Source of the DNA: Sclerodactyla briareus
Taxonomy: Eukaryota; Echinodermata; Holothuroidea; Dendrochirotida; Sclerodactylidae
Reading direction: 5' to 3'
Length of the DNA: 64,000 nt
NCBI GenBank assembly: GCA_026419785.1
Contig: JAODTK010001444.1
Coordinates: 124,001 to 188,000 of the forward strand
Below, piece after piece: positions 56,961 through 64,000 of the stretch. The notes under the pieces were generated by a model. It ran no database searches. It was not told the DNA's origin and was given only the letters and a program-made list of their open reading frames with translations. Positions within the stretch are counted from its first letter, which is position 1. Each line of letters starts with the position of its first letter. The translations under genes were made by a program, and so were the position numbers.

Positions 56961-59419
56961 GTTTTTTCGGCGCGAAGAATCTTTCGAACGTGGCGGCGGC
57001 GAAGCCAAAAAAACCAATTATACCTCTGGGTGATGATATATATTATTCAGCAATCTAACTTCTTACGGTTACAATGTACAACTTCGTTCATTTCAGGAAC
57101 AAACCAAGCGGCGGTTACAAGTTACAACATGATGAAACTCGCACAAATGTACACCACATTGGCTAACACACTGTTTAATAAAAAAATAAACTTAAAAACT
57201 GTTTAATAAAACGTCCCTAATTTTCGTTGCGAAGCGTGCGTGCGAAACCAGGAAGCCCCAAAAGGCTTAGTGATTCTTTGGACTCATTCCTGACAACATG
57301 TGGCCGTTCACTTATGACAAATAACAAGATGTAATAGCTAATTAGGGCACCACATGACAGTCTGAAAATTTCTGGATTCCCATAAAAAAGACGTATCTGA
57401 TTCAAGCAATAGGGTTCCTGTTACTCCTAATAAGAAAGCTACACACTGAAATCCAACAATCGACCAAGCATTGTGACGTTATCAAATTTGCAGGGCTCTT
57501 CCAACTTCGGCCTCTCCTGTTGATCTCTCACCTGACCCCAAATGATGACACTCATCTTCATGTAGTCATCATTGAGGTTCATCCATTGCTGAAGCTGGAA
57601 ACAATGGGTTTCCTACTCCCAATAAGGAAGCCATACACCCAATTTCAACTTGGTGGACCAACCATAGACTGATCGTGTTTACAAGGTTTTCAGACTGACC
57701 TTTGGTTACATCAGATGACGCTGACCTTCGTCGAGGATGAAAAGAACGTATACAATTCACAATTCTGAAGAACAGAGGCAGGCGATTTACGTCTGCACTT
57801 AAGCGACAATCGAACACCGAAAAGTCCGGTCGATCAGAATGGAATACCGAGGTGTTGAATGCTGGGAGTGATTATAAAGAAAAAAAAACCCCGCAATATT
57901 CTATATACATATAGACACATCCGCACGCAGACCACTTTCTAAGTGACTCCAACTATCGGACATTGGTAACCCATAAGTAGCCTACTTGTGAAAGTACATT
58001 GACAAAGCAAATACACAGGGATATGTGCGTGTTAAGGTCATTCAGCTTCTAAGGCAGGTGAACATTTTTGAATTACCCTGACCTGCTGTTTAATACACCA
58101 TGTTTGAGTGTTTGAGCTGCGTGGGCCTACACAGATTTGGCAATACGACTCCATGCAGGAGGAATACCACACCGATAAGATCATTGAAATAATTGATTTC
58201 TATGATTTTTATAAGGGCCTCGGTATGACTGACGTGAAGTATGCCACAGTATGACATTTTCACGTGATACTTCATTACACTCTCATATCTGTCACGTTTG
58301 CGCCTCCAATATTTTATCGAGGAGTTCGCGCATGCGATTACGTATTGTCTCTATGAGATTAACCAACATTACCCAGATGAGGAAAAAGCATAGTTCCAAT
58401 GATAACCCATTACCAAATTGGATCTATAAAATGCGGCATTTCCTCCGATATAAGTTCTAGAGGAGGATAATCAAAATCGGATCTTCTTTGAACTAATATG
58501 ATTTCGTTTATAACCTAGTTCGCCCGAAGTCGCATTTCTATATACAGAATACTCTATATATCTCGTTACCGTTAGACCGATCTGTAACGAAGTTCAGTTC
58601 CTGAGAATTTCTGGCAGTAAGCCACGGGCCGATTCTTTTCGACACCCATGTTTGCGCACACAAATGTTCGCTACCATATTGGGGCGGCCTAGAAGAAGGC
58701 GTGTGGACTACTTCTGCAATTAGTGACGAGACTCTACCCGATACTCTAATACCTAATCCTAATATGATAACACATTATTAATACGACACGAACAATCAAT
58801 TGTAACCAATTGTGACATGTATAATTTCGCAATAAATAGGGTGATTTGCAATGGAAAGGACTACAGTCGGGTGATTCACAACTGAATTTGAAAGAGGTAG
58901 TTTTAGCTCAGTCCTTCGTGGATAGTCGCTATGGTGGACATTTGTATACCATTTCACTAGACAGTATATCTCCTCGAAGGTCAAATAAAAATAAAACATA
59001 GGGCGAGGGTGCCTCCACGTAAAGTTTCGGCGGAAGTCGTGAGGGCCAAAATTCCGAAATGGCGCTGTGTCGCCCACTTGACAAATTCGTTTTTTAAAAT
59101 AGTTTGAGGTATTCTACACCATAGCTTAAAAAAATCATCACTAGGTTTGGGGGTTCGAATTTTTAATATTTCCATATCCGAGTTGTATAAATTCCAAGTC
59201 TTTAATATCTCCAATCCAAGATGGCCGCGCTTAACAGTTTACGATTAGTCGATTTTTCAAGTTCGTCGTGAGTGAAGTGAAGGGTGTTCACAATTAATAC
59301 TGGAAATGTAGAAGTGCCCCCTCCTCCACTCGTTAAAGGTTCGTCGATTTGATTAACACAACGCACATTTGAGGTTAATTTATAAATTTAACCGCCTATC
59401 CAGATGGGCGCAACTGAGA
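56961..59419 (+). repeat. Array unit 4 (2459 bp)
   Basis: Full copy and the shortest one. The TATA-like motif is altered to CTATAAAATG, and hairpin B is disrupted by small indels around 58923-58957. Confidence 0.95.
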
Positions 59420-61906
59420 GTTTTCGGCTGCGAAAATCTTCTCGAAACGTGCGGCCGGCGAAGCCAAAACCATAGACCTCGGTTGATTGATATATTTATT
59501 CAGCAATCAAAACTTCTACGGTTTACAATGTTACAACTTCGTTATTTCAGGAACCAAACCAAGCGGGGCGGGTTACAAGTTATACAACATGATGCAAACT
59601 CGCACAATGTACAAATTGGACTACACACTGTTTTAATAAAAAATAAAACTTAAACTGTTTAAATAAAACTGTCACTAATTTTTCCGTTGCAGCAAGAGTT
59701 TGCGTGCGAAAACCAGGAAGCCAAAAGGCTTAGTGATTCTTTGACTCATTATGACACCTGTGGCCAGTCACTTATGACAAATATACAAGATGTCCGAGCT
59801 AATTATGGGCACACATGACATGTCTGAAAAATTTTGGATACCATAAAAAAGACGCTATCTGATCAAGGCAATAGGGTTCTGTACTACTAAGAAGAAAGGC
59901 TACACACTGAAATCCAACAATCAGACCAAGCATTGTGGCGTTATCAAATTGGCAGGGCTCTTCCAACTTCGCCCTCTCGCTGTTGATCTTCACCTGACCA
60001 AATGATGCCACTCATCTGCTCATGTAGTCATCATGAGATTCATCCATTTGATGAGCTGAATACAATATGGTTCCTGTTCTTTTTTTTACTCCAATAAGGA
60101 AGCATTACACCCAATTTCAACTGGTGAACCAACCGTAATGGACTTATCGTGTTTACAAGGTTTCAGACTTGACCTTTGGTTACCTCAGATGACCTTGACC
60201 TCGTCGAGGATTTGAAAAGAACGTCATACAATTCACATTCTGAGAACAGAGGCAGGCGATTTACGTCTTGCACTCTAAGGCGATCAATCGAACACCGAAG
60301 TCCGGTCGACTGAATGGAATACCGAGGTGTGCATGATGGACGGTGATTGATAAAGAAAAAAAAACCCGCAATATTCTATATACATAGGAGAAACAGCCGC
60401 ACGCAGACCATTTCTAAGTGATCCAACTATCGGACATTGGTAACCCATAAGTAGCCTACCTGATGAAAGTACATGCCAAAGCAAATAACAACCAGGGAAA
60501 ATATGTGAGTGTGAAGGTCATCGCTCAAGGCAGGAATGAATCATTGAATACCCTGACCTGCTGTTTACTACACAAGTGTGAGTGTTTGAGCTGCGTGGGC
60601 CTTACCATATTTGTTGCAATAGACTCCTGCGTAGGAATTACCACACCGATTAGTCATTGAAATAATTGATTGACTAATGATTTTATACGGCCTTTCGTGT
60701 CATGCGACTGCGTGATATTATACCACAGTATGGACATTTTCACGTGATTTAATTCATTACACTCATATATCTGTCGTTTGCGCTCCAATATTTTTATCGA
60801 CGAGTTCGCGCAGGCGATTACGTATGGCGTCTCTATGAGATACCATGAACCATTAACCAGATAGAAACACGCATAGTTCCAATTAATAACCATTACAAAT
60901 TGGATCATAAAAATCGCCGGCATTTCCTCACGTATAATAATTTCTAGAGGATAATCAAAATCGGATCTTCTTTGAACTAATATGATTTCGTTGATTAACA
61001 TAGTTTCGCCACGAAGGTCGCATTCTATATACAGAAATACATCTATATATCTTCGTACCGTAGACCGGACTTACGAAGTTAAGTCCTGGAATTTCTGGAA
61101 GCTAGCCACGGGCCGGCTTCTTTTAGACACATGTTCTGCCACACAAATGTTCGCTACCATAATTGGGGCGGCCTAGAAGGAGGCGTGTGGACCTACTTCT
61201 TGCATTAGCTGACGAGACTCTACCGGATACTCTAATACCTAATCCTAATCATGATAACAATTTATTCATATACGACACGAACAATCAATTGTAACCAATT
61301 GTGACATGTATAATTTCGCAATAAATAGTGGGAGGATTTGCATATGGAAAGACGACCGTGGTGATCAACAAACTGAAGTAAACAGAGGGTAGCTCAGTCC
61401 TTCGTTGGATTAGTCGCTTTGGTGTAACATTGTATAGCCACTACTAGACAATTTATATCTCCTCGAAGGTCAAATAAAAATAAAAAAAATAGGGCGAGGG
61501 TGCCTCCGCTCAAGTGTCGGCGGAGGAACAAAGTAGTGAGTGGCCAAAATCCTAAATGGCAGCTGTCGCCCATCTTGAAAATTTCGTTTTAATGTTTTGA
61601 GGTTTATTACACCCATAGCTTAAAAACATTCACCCTAGGTTTTGGGGGTCGAATTATTAAATTTCCATACAGTTTTATAATTCCAAGTCTCTTAATATCA
61701 AATCCAAGAGGCCGCGATTATTAACAGTTTCCGATTAGTTCGATTTTCAAGTTGTCGTGAGTGAAAGTGAAGGGTGTTCACCAAATTTAATTACTGAAAT
61801 GTAGAAGTGCCCCCTCCTCCAATCTTTAAAGATGCTAGTCGATTGATAACAAGCACATTGGGTGAATTTATAAATTTACAGCATCTCTAGAATGGGTCAA
61901 CTGAGA
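59420..61906 (+). repeat. Array unit 5 (2487 bp)
   Basis: Full copy with a T-run insertion at about 60080-60088. The TATA-like motif and hairpin B are altered by small indels. Confidence 0.95.
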
Positions 61907-64000
61907 GTTTTTTCGGCGCGAAATCTTTCGAACGTGGGCGGCGGCGAAGCCAAAACCATTATACCTCTGGGTGATGATAATTTATTCAGCAATCTAACTT
62001 CTACGGTTACAATGTACAATTCGGTTATTCAGGAAACAACCAAGCGGCGGTGTTACAAGTTACAACATGATGAAACTCGCACAAATGTACAACACACATG
62101 GAATAACACACTGTTTTAATAAAAAATAAAACTTAAAAAACTGATTTAAATAAACTGTCACTAATTTTTCCGTGCAAGAGTGCGTGCGAAACCAGGAAGC
62201 CAAAAGGTTAGTGATTCTTTGACTCCATTTCTGACAACCTGTGGCCAGTCTTATGACAAATAACAAGAGGTATAGCTAATATGGGCAACATGACAGTCTG
62301 AAAATTTCTGGATTCCCATAAAAAAAGACGCTATCTTGATTCAAGCAAAATAGGGTTCTTCCTGTACTCCTAATAAGGAAAGCTCAACACACGGAAATAC
62401 AACAATCAGACACAAGCATGTGGACGTTATTCATTTGAAGGCTCTTCCAAACTTCGGCCTCTCGCTGTTGATCTCTCACCTGACCCCCAACAATGGGGTT
62501 CATGTAGTACTCATTATGAAAAGTTTGAGCTTCATCCATTTGATGAAGCTGGAAACAATAGGGTTTCTTCTCTCCAATAAGGCAGCTACCCCAACTTTAA
62601 CTTGATCGAACCAACTATTTGGGACTTATCGTGTTTACAGGTTTCGACTTTGCCCTTTTGGTACCTCAGATGAACTCTGACCTCGTCGAGGATTGAAAAA
62701 AGAAACGTCCATACAATCACAATTCTGACAGAAACAGGAGGCAGGCGATTGAGGTCTGCACGATAAGGCGATCAATCGAACACGAAGTACGGTCGATAAG
62801 AATGGAATAACCGAGGTGTGCATGATGCGGAGTGATAATATAAAGAAAAAAAACCCGCAATATTCTATATATACATATAGACACATCCGCACGCAGACCA
62901 CTTTCTAAGTGACTCCAACTATCGGGGACATGGTCACCCATAAGTTAAGCCTACCATCTGATGAAAGTAACATTGCCAAAAGCAATCTAACAACCCGCGG
63001 GCTTATGTGAGTGTGAAGTCATTCAGCCTCTAAGGCAGGAATGAACATTGATTACCTGACTGCTGTTTTCTACACCAATGTTGGAGTGTTTGAGCTGCGT
63101 GGGCCCTACACATATTGTGCAAATAAGAACGCCTGCGGGAAACCACACCGATACGATCATTGAATAATTGATTGCTTGATTTATTAAGGCCTTCGTGTAT
63201 GGACTGCGTGATTGACACCACAGATGACATTTTCAGTGATTTATTCATTACACTCATTATCTTGTAGTTTGCGCTCCAAATATTTTTAGCGAGAGTTCGC
63301 CGCAGGCGATTACTATTGGTTCTCTAGAGATACCATACATTAACCAGATAGAAACACGCATAGTTCCAATTAATAACCTATTACCAATTGGAATCATATA
63401 AAATCGCGGCATTTCCTCACGTATTACTAATTTATAGGAGGATAATCAAAATCGGATCTTCTTTGAACTAATATGATGTCGTTTAGTAACCGAGTTCGCC
63501 ACGAATGTCGCATTCTATATACAGAATACATCTATATATCTCGTACCGTAGACCGGATCTGTAACGAAGTTCAGTCCTGGGAATTTTCTGGCAGCTAGCC
63601 ACGGGCCGGCTTCTTTTCGACACATGTTCTCGCAACAAAAAAAACAAATTCGCTACCATATTGGGGCGGCCTAGAAGCAGGCGTGTGGACCTACTTCTGC
63701 ATTAGCTGACGAGACTCTACCCGATACTCTAATACCTAATCCTAATCATGATAACAATTTATTCATATATGCACAAACAATTCAAAATTGTAACGCAATT
63801 GTGACATGTATAATTTCGCAATAAATAGTAGGGTGATTTGGCATATGGAAAGACTACAGTCGGTGATCACAAACTGAATTTGAAAAGAGGTAGCTCAGTC
63901 CTTCGTTGGATAGTCGCTATGGTGGTACATTGTATAGCCACTACTAGACAATTTATATCTCCTCGAGGCTCAAATAAAAATAAAAAATAGGCGAGGGTGC
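61907..64000 (+). repeat. Array unit 6, truncated by the window edge
   Basis: At least 2094 bases, ending within the A-rich AATAAA stretch after hairpin B (63911-63943, intact). An A-rich insertion is present near 63636-63646. The array therefore continues beyond the window. Confidence 0.95.

Larger units (their letters stand above)
49463..64000 (+). repeat. Tandem array of a ~2.49-kb unit, 5.8 copies, continues past the window
   Basis: The anchor GTTTTTTCGGCGCGAAAATC recurs at 49463, 51956, 54448, 56961, 59420 and 61907, giving unit lengths of 2493, 2492, 2513, 2459 and 2487 bases. The sixth copy runs off the right edge. Copies are nearly identical except for abundant single-base insertions and deletions, so the array is young or kept homogeneous. 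No ORF is shared by all copies, and frames at equivalent positions differ in length and strand. Unit landmarks in order: acceptor-like TTTATTTCAG|G, AATAAA motifs, a segment related to 42340-42500, a ~190-bp internal duplication, TGACCT half-sites, a TATA-like motif, a 10-bp stem hairpin, an A-rich AATAAA stretch, and CAAGATGGCCGCC. It is best called a macrosatellite. A tandem array of a non-coding RNA gene or decayed spliced gene is the alternative. Confidence 0.95.

Noticed and set aside
49463-64000. Small ORFs in the array (for example 51940-52146, 55363-55707, 60654-61001) as a conserved gene family
   Set aside because: Frames at equivalent unit positions change length, frame and strand between copies, so no ORF is shared by all units.
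49463-64000. Array as 5S rRNA, rDNA, snRNA or histone cluster
   Set aside because: None of the diagnostic sequences of these genes was recognised in the unit consensus.
1-64000. CRISPR arrays, bacterial operons, ribosome binding sites, phage genes
   Set aside because: No short regularly spaced repeats with unique spacers and no prokaryotic gene organisation; the content is eukaryotic repeat-rich DNA.

Overview
This window looks like repeat-rich intergenic DNA from an animal nuclear genome, most likely a marine invertebrate (possibly an echinoderm or another non-chordate deuterostome). The reasons are a BEL/Pao retroelement, tRNA-derived SINE-like pieces, many small terminal-inverted-repeat elements, TAGGCCTA-rich stretches, long poly-G/C tracts and the absence of prokaryote-style ORFs. 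The taxonomic guess is inference from overall character. I found no host protein-coding gene, tRNA gene or rRNA gene that I would defend. Almost all of the longer open frames are chance frames or translations of repeats.

Layout. 1-6.3 kb is non-coding, with a 71-bp poly-G run and two strong hairpins. 6.3-14.0 kb is a broken BEL/Pao LTR retrotransposon with both LTRs and recognisable gag, RT, RNase H and integrase remnants. 14-20 kb is non-coding, with a GC-rich 21-bp minisatellite and a diverged ~180-bp repeat. 20.3-28.5 kb is a cluster of mobile elements: a deleted hAT element with a perfect 8-bp target duplication, a 131-bp MITE with a perfect 6-bp duplication, a tRNA-like SINE, a hAT-like MITE, a TA-flanked MITE and a TTA-flanked (PIF/Harbinger-like) element. 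A 72-bp minisatellite also lies there. 28.5-41.7 kb is mostly unrecognised, with a few short duplications and a tRNA-Met-like SINE. 41.7-45.4 kb holds two GAGGCC-rich blocks around a large nested foldback element made of ATATATGGTAGC palindromes.

From 49,463 to the right edge the window is one tandem array of a ~2.49-kb unit, five full copies plus a sixth cut by the window end. The unit has an internal ~190-bp duplication, a TATA-like motif, two hairpins, a splice-acceptor-like site followed by AATAAA motifs, and TGACCT half-site clusters. No ORF survives across copies. A shorter relative of part of the unit lies alone at 42.3 kb, which suggests that the satellite captured or grew out of a dispersed repeat. 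This array and the foldback element are the two least conventional features here.

Caveat: the array copies and the two LTRs differ heavily by single-base indels. That pattern fits uncorrected long-read sequence as well as real decay, so frame-based and age-based conclusions are weak throughout.
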